From Noviherbaspirillum sp. (GTDB taxonomy: Bacteria; Pseudomonadota; Gammaproteobacteria; Burkholderiales; Burkholderiaceae), in the NCBI GenBank assembly GCA_028292785.1, contig JAQGLQ010000030.1:1-9451 (forward strand): a DNA stretch of 9,451 nt, in the 5' to 3' direction. Below the pieces are notes generated by a model. The model was not told the DNA's origin, did not search any database, and saw only the letters and a list, made by a program, of their open reading frames with translations. Both the position numbers and the translations under genes were made by a program. Positions 1 to 9,451 of the stretch are shown piece by piece; positions within the stretch are counted from its first letter, which is position 1; every line of letters starts with the position of its first letter.

Positions 1-31
1 GTAACTATCTGTTTCAGATGACATTCCACCT

Positions 32-59
32 TTGAACTCCGAATGTTGCCGAACATGAT
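32..59 (+). promoter_or_regulatory. Possible sigma-70 promoter upstream of the signalling operon
   Basis: TTGAAC (32-37) and CATGAT (54-59) are separated by 16 bases, and each matches the sigma-70 consensus at four of six positions. A small inverted repeat, ATGTT-gccg-AACAT (43-56), lies across the spacer and the -10-like box and could be an operator. The operon must have a promoter near here or upstream of the window. The match is weak and such matches arise by chance. Confidence 0.2.
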
Positions 60-134
60 TTACCGGCTCCTTCTTCATGGCCCTTGTGTTGCCCCGATCC
101 ACATCGAAACGCCACAATGGCTGCGCGCTCAGGC

Positions 135-140
135 AAGGAG
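135..140 (+). promoter_or_regulatory. Shine-Dalgarno sequence that supports a TTG start
   Basis: AAGGAG at 135-140 lies six bases before the TTG at 147. No comparable site precedes the in-frame ATG codons at 84 and 117. This decides the start of the first gene: translation from TTG gives an N-terminus of three lysines followed directly by a hydrophobic helix, a typical membrane anchor. Confidence 0.6.
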
Positions 141-146
141 AAGATC

Positions 147-1021
147 TTGAAAAAAAAGCATCTGCTGGCGGCGCTCGCGCTGTGGATGCTTGCCGTCGCA
201 CTGCGTTTCCTGATCGCGCCCGCGCTGGAACGTTTGCCGCGGGATTACGCCACCGAGATCAGATTGGATACGCAGTCGCGTTTCCGGGAATCCCCCGACG
301 CGGAGTGGGAAACACTTCAGCTCACCGGGCGGCGTGTCGATCAGACACTGCTCAGCGACCCGGAATATTCCATTATCCAGGCCGACCTGCACTGGACGGA
401 TGACCGCGGCGTTGTCGCCTACAAGAACTCCGGTATCTATGGTGTGGATCGCCGCACCCGGGCGAACTTGCCCGGCTATGGGAATGTCAGCCGAACTGGC
501 TCGTTCATGTTCCCGCTGCACATGGAGCAAAAGACTTATCCATATTGGGATCCGAGCTTCCAGGGCGAGCGTCTGGCGGCATTCGAGCGCACCGACAACC
601 TGGGCGGCCTGCCGGTCTATGTGTTCCGATTCGTGATTAACGGACTGGACGAGAGCGAGGGCTATAGCCAGTTGCCGGGCGTGCCCAATCGTTACAAGGC
701 CTTGACCGACGCAGCCGGCACCATCTGGGTCGAGCCCGTCTCCGGCAAGATAATCGACTACGAGGAAAAGGGCGAAAGCATTCTCGCCGCCGTTGATACC
801 GGCAAGCAGGTAGGTAGCATCTACCTATGGGGCGCCCGATACGGAGAACAGACCAGGACGGCAAAACGTGAAGAAGCAATCACGATGCGCCGGCGCATTC
901 ACATGCTGGAAATATGGCTGCCATTGGGATTTCTGGCGGCTGGTGCACTATGGCTATTACCCGTATGGCGTCGTTCCGCGCCATCCGCGTTACGGGCAGC
1001 GGGCGATGGCGGAAGCGGATC

Positions 1022-1025
<4 letters not shown>
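147..1025 (+). CDS. PorA/DUF3068-like membrane protein with two TM helices
   Basis: A 292-residue protein, read from the TTG at 147 because AAGGAG stands six bases upstream; in-frame ATGs at 84 and 117 lack such a site. Residues 5-24 form an N-terminal membrane helix after a KKK stretch. Residues 253-274 form a second helix, followed by a short basic tail. The roughly 225 residues between should lie outside the cytoplasm. The region after the first helix (LPRDYATEIRLD) and the motifs YGVDRRTR and GLPVYVFRF look like the family annotated as DUF3068 or 'porin PorA family', best known in Actinobacteria. The family recognition is from memory of its pattern, and the name 'porin' is doubtful for a protein anchored by two helices. 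The stop overlaps the start of the sensor kinase by four bases (ATGA), so the two are probably made together. It might be an accessory sensor or envelope-state input for the kinase; that role is inferred from position only. Confidence 0.72.
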
Positions 1026-4524
<3,499 letters not shown>

Positions 4525-4528
<4 letters not shown>

Positions 4529-5418
4529 GGGTACTGATCGCAGAAGACGAGCGGATATCGCGGCTTTATCTCACGGATGTCCTGCAGGACTGGGGGTACG
4601 AAGTGGTATCGGCCGCCGACGGCACGGCTGCCTGCGAAATCCTGCGCGAGCCGGATGCACCCGTGCTCGCCATCATCGACTGGGCGATGCCCGGCATGGA
4701 TGGGGTCGATGTCTGCCGTGCCATTCGCGACACCGTCAAGGACCGTTATGTATATCTCATCATCCTGACGTCCAGAAGCGAAACCAAGTATATCGTCGAG
4801 GCGATGAATGCCGGCGCCGACGATTTCGTCACCAAGCCTTTCGATCTCGATGAACTGCGCGTGCGCGTGCGCGCGGGCCGCCGCATTGCCGAGCTGGAGC
4901 GGGACTTGAGAGTGGCGGCATCGCGCGACGCTCTCACCGGGCTTTACAACCGCGGCGCGATTTTCGACATTCTTCGCAAGGAAATGGCTCGCCAGGAACG
5001 GGAACACCAGCCGCTTTCTCTGATGTTGGCCGATCTCGACCATTTCAAGCGCGTCAACGACAGCTACGGCCATCTTGCGGGCGACGCGGTGTTGCGTGAA
5101 GTCGCCCAGCGCATGAGTGCCGTGCTGCGGCCATACGATGCGCTGGGCCGTTACGGCGGGGAAGAGTTGCTGGTCGTGTTGCCGGCGTGCGATGAACGCG
5201 GCGCAGCGGAGGTCGCCGAGCGCATCCGCGCAAGCGTCGCGGCATCCACCATCGTCACCGAACAGGGCAACATCGCCGCATCGGTCAGTATCGGCGTCGT
5301 CGTCACGGCCGTGACCAACGCGTATTCATGCAATGACTTGATCCGCACCGCCGACATTGCGCTTTATCGTGCCAAGGAAAAAGGCCGCAATCGCGTCGAT
5401 CTGGCGCTGGCGGATTGA
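4525..5418 (+). CDS. Response regulator with diguanylate cyclase domain (REC-GGDEF)
   Basis: A 297-residue cytoplasmic protein. Residues 1-120 are a receiver domain with acidic pair E7/D8, phospho-acceptor D52 (IIDWAMPGMDG), T82 and K104. A short helical linker follows, then a GGDEF domain (about 130-297) opening with DALTGLYNR and containing the metal-site stretch LADLDHFKRVND. The active-site loop is GGEEL (211-215), where the family norm is GG[DE]EF; the catalytic glycines and acidic residues are kept and only the last aromatic residue is changed. RPYD at 202-205, five residues before the loop, fits the RxxD inhibitory I-site, so product feedback by c-di-GMP is expected. It makes c-di-GMP from two GTP, probably when D52 is phosphorylated from Hpt H1109 of the kinase encoded just upstream. 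It has one receiver, unlike PleD, which has two. It overlaps the kinase by ATGA and is the last gene of the operon. Confidence 0.94.
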
Positions 5419-5422
5419 AGCT

Positions 5423-5439
5423 GGCGCGGATTGCGCGCC
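5423..5439. terminator. GC-rich hairpin between convergent genes
   Basis: GGCGCG (5423-5428), a five-base loop and CGCGCC (5434-5439) form a perfect 6-bp stem four bases after the stop of the cyclase gene and about 22 bases beyond the stop of the convergent transglycosylase gene. Neither side has a T-run, so it is not a standard intrinsic terminator. It could stabilise the 3' ends or mark a Rho-assisted stop. Confidence 0.3.
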
Positions 5440-5461
5440 TCCGCATCGACCCGCATACGCT

Positions 5462-5968
5462 TTATTCGCGCAGCCCTGCCAGCCGGCGCCCGGCAACCCG
5501 ACGACGGCATCCGGCGTCGGCATCGAAACTCATCGCGCAATACACCTTCCAGGAATAGATGCTGCGCCGCCGGGCGCACTCGGCCGCATCGAGCTGCCTG
5601 CAGCCGACGTTGTACGCGCCGACCGCATTCCATGAGGCGCCCAGCCGCTGCTTGTTCTGCGCCAGTATCCATGCGCCGACGATGACATTCTGGCAGGGAT
5701 TGTCGAGCGCTTCCCGCGTGATGCCAAAGCGTTGCAACGAGGGCAGCCACCTGGAATTGATCCGCATGATGCCGATGTCATAGGAGCCGTCCGCGTTCCG
5801 CGACGGCGGCAAGTCGCGCAATCCCGATTCGACTTGCGCTACCGCTCGCAGCAGTCTCTGCGGCACCGCGTACATGGCTTCGGCATGGTCGAAACAGGTT
5901 GCCTGCGCCATGCATGGCGCGCTAACGGCAGCAAGGATAAGCAATCGCAATCGCAATCGCGTCGACAT
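5462..5968 (-). CDS. Secreted lytic transglycosylase, SLT/IagB/PilT type
   Basis: A 168-residue protein read from the ATG at 5968, which gives MSTRLRLRL plus a hydrophobic signal peptide ending near AQA/TC. A start 15 bases upstream at 5983 is possible and would add MESNI; neither has a strong ribosome site, and a GGAA lies nine bases before the 5968 start. The fold signs of the small SLT family are present: catalytic glutamate E47 in VAQVESGL, a GIMRIN stretch at 66-71 (GIMQIN is more common) and AYNVG at 118-122. Cysteines near the mature N-terminus and in the core could form disulfides. Such enzymes cleave peptidoglycan glycan strands in the periplasm to let pili or secretion machines pass, and are often encoded beside R64-type pilus, IagB or VirB1 systems. 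Here it lies on the opposite strand about 0.7 kb before the pilus genes, so a role in pilus assembly is likely but not proved. Confidence 0.88.
   Translation of the reverse strand: MSTRLRLRLLILAAVSAPCMAQATCFDHAEAMYAVPQRLLRAVAQVESGLRDLPPSRNADGSYDIGIMRINSRWLPSLQRFGITREALDNPCQNVIVGAWILAQNKQRLGASWNAVGAYNVGCRQLDAAECARRRSIYSWKVYCAMSFDADAGCRRRVAGRRLAGLRE
5941..5960 (-). repeat. Tandem 6-bp repeat in the signal-peptide region
   Basis: On the + strand GCAATC is repeated three times, followed by GC. On the coding strand it reads CGATTG three times, giving the alternating Arg-Leu stretch at the start of the transglycosylase signal peptide. In-frame repeat gain or loss would lengthen or shorten the n-region by two residues without breaking the frame. 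Confidence 0.8.
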
Positions 5969-5983
5969 TATGTTTGATTCCAT

Positions 5984-6197
5984 TCTTGCAGGGATTGCAC
6001 ACGAAAGACGCGGTATGCCGCGCGATCGCCGATATCCGATGCCTGACGATTGCGTATCTTCACCTGTCTGTCTGCAAAGGCGAACAAGCCTTAGTTGCTC
6101 TTAATTTTCGGTGCGGCGGCGTACTGCTTCATTAAGCTTGAGTCATGGCTGGATGCTTCACGCCAGCCCCGATCGATGGCTTTCAAGCGAGGATCGC
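5984..6197. other. Divergent intergenic region
   Basis: About 210 bases separate the minus-strand transglycosylase start from the small + strand gene. Both genes should have promoters here, but I found no convincing -35/-10 pair on either strand. The region contains a weak inverted repeat AAGGC-gaacaa-GCCTT (6077-6092) followed after eight bases by an AT-rich stretch at 6101-6108. I see no riboswitch that I can name. Confidence 0.4.
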
Positions 6198-6461
6198 ATG
6201 AGCTATACAGACAACGTTATCGAGAAGCTTACCGAAGCGATGGCCGGCGGCGGCCTTGGACCGTCGCCCCGCGAAGTTTATATCTATCGCGAATCGCTGC
6301 TTGCGCTGGTGCGGCTGGCGAAGGCGGAACAATTGCTCGAAATGCAAAAAGATTTCGATGCGCTCACCGACGGGCTTACGCTCGCTCGGGCATCCGGAAC
6401 CGATCGCACGCAGGTGGCGAACTCACTAGCCATGCTGCGCGGCCAGCGCCGCAAGGACTGA
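6198..6461 (+). CDS. Hypothetical protein, 87 residues
   Basis: I do not recognise this gene. The ATG at 6198 is preferred because AGGA lies four bases upstream (6190-6193); the same frame is open back to a GTG at 6111, but that extension is rich in Arg, Ser and Trp and looks non-coding. The product has no signal peptide or membrane helix. After a short Gly-rich turn (about 15-20) the rest appears helical, with Leu-rich heptad-like spacing between residues 33 and 60 (SLLALVRLAKAEQLLEMQK), and it ends in a basic RRKD tail. It is probably a small cytoplasmic protein. It is followed directly by an inverted repeat that could end its transcript, so it is likely a single-gene unit and not the first gene of the pilus operon. 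Whether it acts on the pilus or on the signalling operon cannot be told. Confidence 0.6.
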   Translation: MSYTDNVIEKLTEAMAGGGLGPSPREVYIYRESLLALVRLAKAEQLLEMQKDFDALTDGLTLARASGTDRTQVANSLAMLRGQRRKD

Positions 6462-6511
6462 TGCATGGCGCCCTGCGCATGCAGCCATGCATCCATCCAG
6501 ATTAAATTTTT
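6460..6511 (+). terminator. Inverted repeat followed by a T-run
   Basis: GATGCATGGC (6460-6469) and GCCATGCATC (6484-6493) are perfect 10-base complements around a 14-base loop, starting inside the stop codon of the 87-residue gene. An AT-rich stretch ending in TTTTT (6507-6511) follows. The gap of about 13 bases between stem and T-run is too long for a textbook intrinsic terminator, so this may be a weak terminator or a binding site for a dimeric regulator. Confidence 0.4.
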
Positions 6512-6690
6512 CTAATACATATTCTTGTTGTGCGGTCAGCTAGCTAAAGTAAGTGTCACCAGGGATGGGACTCTATCGCAGCGCTGCTACAGCGCCTACC
6601 GCAAGGCCGTCGACATGAGGGCTCTGGCTTGAGTTCGCGTCAGGCATACGTACATCAAGGACTTGCACAACACGCTCGATAGGCACCCAT
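6512..6690 (+). other. Leader region of the type IVb pilus operon
   Basis: About 180 bases before the secretin gene, more AT-rich in its first part than the genes around it. It contains a palindrome AGCTAGCT (6538-6545) and a perfect hairpin GCGCTG-cta-CAGCGC (6581-6595). The pilus operon promoter is probably in this stretch, but I could not pick a reliable -35/-10 pair. AGG about eight bases before the ATG at 6691 is the only candidate ribosome site. Confidence 0.35.
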
Positions 6691-8157
6691 ATGCGAAAAG
6701 TTCCAAACACTCTCTCGAACATGCAAGGCCTGCTGCTATGCGCGATTCTGCTGGCGGGCTGTTCTTCCATGCAGCCCAATCGAAGCGCCCAGCCGCTCGA
6801 TGCAAAGGAAGTTGCGCTGGCCGAACTGAAGAAACCATGGGTGAGCGCGGGTCGTACCTCGAGCGGTGTGGATGAAGTCGAAATCGGCGGCACAGATGAT
6901 TTTTTGTTGAAGGAATTGAGTGATTCCGATCCGCTGCCGCAGTTCGCGGTAAAAGGATTTTCCTACACCAATGCCGCGCTCTTCGATGTGCTCCGGACCT
7001 TGCTGGACCAGTCGGGGCAGGAGATTGCGCTGTCTTACGATGCCAGCACGATTCAGTCGCCCGGCTCGAAAAGAATGGTCAGCGCGCATAACGTCAGAGG
7101 TTCGTTTTCCTCGGTCCTCGAAAACCTTTCCGCTGCTTCCGGCTTTTATTATCGGTACAAGAGCGGGGTGCTGAACGTCAGCATGGATCGCCAGTTCACA
7201 ACCTCGGTGCCGCCCGCGTACGAACTGCTTGAATCAATACCCAACACCATCCGCAGTCTCGGCGCGACAGAAGTGCTGCTTGACCGTTCGGCGCGTCTCG
7301 TCACGTTCCGTGCCAACAAGAACGCCTATGAAAAAATCAGCAGCTATCTCGACTACATCCGCAAATCGCGCAGCCTGATCACCTACGATTGCTATATCTG
7401 GGAAGTGGCGTTGAACGACCGCTCGCAGATGGGCATCAACTGGCGCGACTTTCCGCAAAACGCGGCGGACATCGCAACCAACGGCGCCGGCGTGACCTTT
7501 GGCGGCAATCAAAATTCGGGCGCGCTTACCGTCGGCAACGCGGCGGCGGTCACCAACGGCGTCGGATTCGGCATGGCGCTGAGAGGCTCGCGCTTCGCGC
7601 TCAGCTTGCTGATCGACTTTCTGCAGTCGCAGGGCACGATCAACAATATCTCGCAACCTAAGATATCGCTGCTCTCGGGTACCAGCGCGCAATTCCGTAA
7701 CGGGTCGAACATCAACTACATCTCCCGTATTTCGCCGGGCGTGCTGTCCAACGGAACCTGGATTGCCGGCAGCGCGGACACGGCGACATTGCAGACGGGC
7801 GTGACGATGACCATCGCCGGGGACATCTCGGACGACACGGTATTTTCGGATATCTCGCTGAAGCTGGCCGACCTGATCCGGATGGAAAAGCAGCAGGTTG
7901 TCGTCAGCCAGGGCGGGGCGACCACCATCTCGCTACCGGTATCGGCTGATCGCGAAGTCAATGCAAGGGTAAGAGCGCGGCCGGGCGACGCAATTATTGT
8001 CGGCGGAATCAATCTCCAGCGCGTCACCAATAACTTCGACGGCGTCGGCTCGATCCCTCTCCGGAGCGACAAGGATGCGCAACGCTCCGAGCTCGTGGTG
8101 GTTCTCATTCCGCGAGTTACCCATTTCACGCGCCAGCCCACCAGAACGGAGCAATAA
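6691..8157 (+). CDS. pilN: Type IVb pilus secretin, R64 PilN family, lipoprotein
   Basis: A 488-residue outer-membrane secretin. Residues 1-24 are a lipoprotein signal with lipobox LAGC, so C24 should be lipidated. Residues about 84-168 form the N0-like domain (FAVKGFSYTNAALFDVLRTLL onward), and about 170-250 a second N-domain. A Gly/Asn-rich stretch (about 265-290) precedes the C-terminal secretin beta-domain, with FLQSQGTINNISQPKIS and RNGSNINYIS near 310-350, and RARPGDAIIVGG and SELVVVLIPRV at the end. This is the pattern of the PilN family of IncI1 R64 and of BfpB/TcpC-type pili, not of PilQ from type IVa systems, which lacks the lipobox. As a ring of subunits it would form the gate for the pilus fibre. 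The start at 6691 gives a basic n-region; the ATG at 6721 would remove it. The gene overlaps the next one by one base (TAATG). The symbol follows R64 usage. Confidence 0.9.
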   Translation: MRKVPNTLSNMQGLLLCAILLAGCSSMQPNRSAQPLDAKEVALAELKKPWVSAGRTSSGVDEVEIGGTDDFLLKELSDSDPLPQFAVKGFSYTNAALFDVLRTLLDQSGQEIALSYDASTIQSPGSKRMVSAHNVRGSFSSVLENLSAASGFYYRYKSGVLNVSMDRQFTTSVPPAYELLESIPNTIRSLGATEVLLDRSARLVTFRANKNAYEKISSYLDYIRKSRSLITYDCYIWEVALNDRSQMGINWRDFPQNAADIATNGAGVTFGGNQNSGALTVGNAAAVTNGVGFGMALRGSRFALSLLIDFLQSQGTINNISQPKISLLSGTSAQFRNGSNINYISRISPGVLSNGTWIAGSADTATLQTGVTMTIAGDISDDTVFSDISLKLADLIRMEKQQVVVSQGGATTISLPVSADREVNARVRARPGDAIIVGGINLQRVTNNFDGVGSIPLRSDKDAQRSELVVVLIPRVTHFTRQPTRTEQ

Positions 8158-8795
8158 TGTTGAAGACCACAATATTTTTCGCCGCCTTCCTGCTGGCCCC
8201 GCTGTCTGTCGTACATGCGCAAGCCGGGCAGGCTCTGGATGGAACGGCCAACCCGTTTGTGGATCCCATCAAGGCAATCGGCGCGCTTCCTCCGGCGGTC
8301 GCGGGCATCCAGGCGGTGCCTCCGGGTCCGCCGTTGCCGCCCCCGCCGCCCCCGCTTGCTCCTCCAACCGTCGAAGACGAAGCTGCGTTTGACAAGCTCG
8401 CCGTCATGTATGTCATCGGCGGAGAAGCGATGCTGAGGGTGGTTGCGCAAAGCGCACCCTATTCGCGGCCCTATCTGGTGAAACATAAGGTCCGCACCAA
8501 GGTGCTGGGCAAATGGGTTATGCCAGAGGTGAGCGCCGGCCGCGTGGCTCTCTACAGGGACACAACCACGCACGAGAAAAAGGCCAGGGACTCGGAAAAA
8601 GCGGAGCTGGTCTGGAGCGGCGTCATCGGCGCGGAAGACGCAGCGGGCCCTTCCGTCCTCACTCATCAGGCGCAAACCACCGGTGTGGGCCCTCTCTCGC
8701 CATCGCAGCGCGGTGTCATGGCAGGCTCTAGCGGGCTCGCCAGTCCCACCGGTCTCGCCGGCTCTTCCGGCTCCGCCAACATCACAGGCCGCTAA
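8157..8795 (+). CDS. Exported proline-rich pilus assembly protein, possibly PilP-like
   Basis: A 212-residue protein whose ATG overlaps the secretin stop by one base, with GGAG five bases upstream (8148-8151). Residues 1-22 are a signal peptide ending VHA/QA. A proline-rich linker (about 57-72) leads to a compact domain of about 70 residues, with VIGGEAMLRVV, YLVKHKV and GKWVMPEVSAGRVALYR. Its run of short strands recalls the PilP/GspC homology region that binds secretin N0 domains. The last 50 residues are low in complexity, rich in Ser, Gly and Thr. I cannot assign a named family with certainty. Its place between secretin and ATPase matches the PilO/PilP position of R64, but only one gene is present here. 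A periplasmic link between inner-membrane platform and secretin is the likeliest role; a pilotin or minor structural role is also possible. Confidence 0.65.
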   Translation: MLKTTIFFAAFLLAPLSVVHAQAGQALDGTANPFVDPIKAIGALPPAVAGIQAVPPGPPLPPPPPPLAPPTVEDEAAFDKLAVMYVIGGEAMLRVVAQSAPYSRPYLVKHKVRTKVLGKWVMPEVSAGRVALYRDTTTHEKKARDSEKAELVWSGVIGAEDAAGPSVLTHQAQTTGVGPLSPSQRGVMAGSSGLASPTGLAGSSGSANITGR

Positions 8796-8804
8796 GGGGT
8801 AACG

Positions 8805-9451
8805 ATGAACAAACGCGTGGTCCTTCGTACCGGCGAAGCGCTGATTCAACTAGGCGCGGCAACGGTGCAGGATATCGAGATGGCTCTTGCCGCTCAGCGT
8901 CGCATGGCGGATGCGGGAGACCCGGCGCGCATCGGCGAGATCGTGGTACGAATGGGCCTGGCGGATTGGGGAGACGTGGAAAAAGCGGTGCTCGCGACAG
9001 GCAATTCGTCGTCGGGTATCAATAACATACATTTGCCGCCCGAGCTCATTCGCCGGCTGCGCATCATGCCGGTCGAAATCCGCGACCGCAAGTTGTACTA
9101 CGCGCCGATCCAGTCTCTGGTGCCAATCGATGAGGCGGAACTGACAAGTGCCGCGCAGGCAGCCGGCTTTCCGGTCGATGCTGTCGCAGTACACCCCAAA
9201 TCGCGCGAGGAGGTGGCGCGCTGGGTCGACCGCGTCACCCATGTCGATCATAAGCTGGTGCAGGAGGAAGCGGACCTGTTGTGCCGGGACACGCATGATG
9301 CGCCGCTGATGCAGCGCTTCATTGACCATGTATTCCACGATGCGTTGCAAGGGCGCGCCTCCGACGTGCACTTCGAGCGCTCCAATGAGAGCTTGTACTG
9401 CTGGATATCGTACCGGATCGACGGCGTGCTTCGCCGGCGCATCACCATGAC
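8805..9451 (+). CDS. Type IVb pilus assembly ATPase, PilB/GspE family (N-terminal part)
   Basis: An open frame of 215 codons that runs off the right edge; it begins at the ATG at 8805, with AAGGGGT (8794-8800) four bases upstream and nine bases after the previous stop. Residues about 8-65 contain two related motifs, RTGEALIQLG (8-17) and RIGEIVVRMG (42-51), which resemble the paired motifs of the MshEN c-di-GMP-binding domain of MshE/PilB-type ATPases. Residues about 165-215 match the N2 domain of secretion ATPases: a helix with FIDHVFHDAL, then ASDVHFER and YRIDGVLRRR (family norm ASDIHxEP and RIDGxL). The Walker A, Asp box, His box and Walker B lie beyond the window. The protein should power pilus extension at the inner membrane. 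By position it corresponds to PilQ of R64; I leave the symbol blank because naming differs between systems. Confidence 0.9.
   Translation, partial: MNKRVVLRTGEALIQLGAATVQDIEMALAAQRRMADAGDPARIGEIVVRMGLADWGDVEKAVLATGNSSSGINNIHLPPELIRRLRIMPVEIRDRKLYYAPIQSLVPIDEAELTSAAQAAGFPVDAVAVHPKSREEVARWVDRVTHVDHKLVQEEADLLCRDTHDAPLMQRFIDHVFHDALQGRASDVHFERSNESLYCWISYRIDGVLRRRITM

Noticed and set aside
914..1021. N-terminal extension of the kinase from an earlier ATG
   Set aside because: It lies within the preceding gene, lacks a ribosome site and would place 36 odd residues before a normal TM1; the ATGA overlap at 1022 fits better.
6071..6108. A GEMM-like c-di-GMP riboswitch suggested by GCAAAGGC and a small hairpin before the 87-residue gene
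   Set aside because: Only one short stem is present; the second helix and the conserved tetraloop-receptor parts are missing.
6095..6505. TTG-started frame whose first 20 residues look like a membrane helix
   Set aside because: The rest overlaps the 87-residue gene in another frame and reads as Arg-rich shadow translation; there is no ribosome site before the TTG.
6565..6618. Possible 17-codon leader peptide in the pilus operon leader
   Set aside because: Only a start, a stop and a purine-rich stretch support it; there is no run of regulatory codons and no clear paired attenuator stems.
7716..8849. Minus-strand open frame of 377 codons across the secretin and PilP-like genes
   Set aside because: It overlaps two supported genes with lipobox, signal peptide and secretin motifs, and its own translation shows no domain.

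Overview
The window looks like chromosomal DNA of a GC-rich beta-proteobacterium, most likely Burkholderiales and perhaps Oxalobacteraceae. This rests on codon use and the protein families present; there is no rRNA or other taxonomic marker, so the assignment is an inference. Coding density is high. I see no transposase, integrase, tRNA, rRNA or CRISPR array.

Left part (about 147-5418, + strand): three genes that look like one translationally coupled operon. They are a two-TM membrane protein of the PorA/DUF3068 type, an 1168-residue hybrid sensor kinase (dCache-HAMP-PAS-HisKA-HATPase-REC-REC-Hpt) and a REC-GGDEF response regulator. Both junctions are 4-base ATGA overlaps. All phosphorelay residues are present (H535, D827, D968, H1109, then D52 of the regulator). 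The cyclase has a GGEEL active-site loop and an intact RxxD inhibitory site. The simplest reading is an envelope signal converted by phosphorelay into c-di-GMP.

Middle part (5462-6690): a convergently placed minus-strand gene for a small secreted lytic transglycosylase of the kind found with type IV pili and type III/IV secretion systems. A divergent 87-residue gene of unknown function follows. Next comes a roughly 230-base AT-richer intergenic region with a 10-bp inverted repeat followed by a T-run, and a second perfect hairpin, just before the pilus genes.

Right part (6691-9451, + strand, continues past the window): the start of a type IVb pilus assembly operon. It holds a lipoprotein secretin of the R64 PilN family, a small exported proline-rich protein that may play the PilP/GspC part, and the N-terminal 215 codons of a PilB/GspE-type assembly ATPase. 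Its N-terminus carries a two-motif region resembling the c-di-GMP-binding MshEN domain.

Taken together, a phosphorelay-controlled c-di-GMP synthase, a peptidoglycan-opening enzyme and a type IVb pilus apparatus lie within 9.5 kb. The pilus motor may itself sense c-di-GMP. A functional link between the two halves is a hypothesis drawn from proximity and from this N-terminal motif; it is not shown by the sequence.
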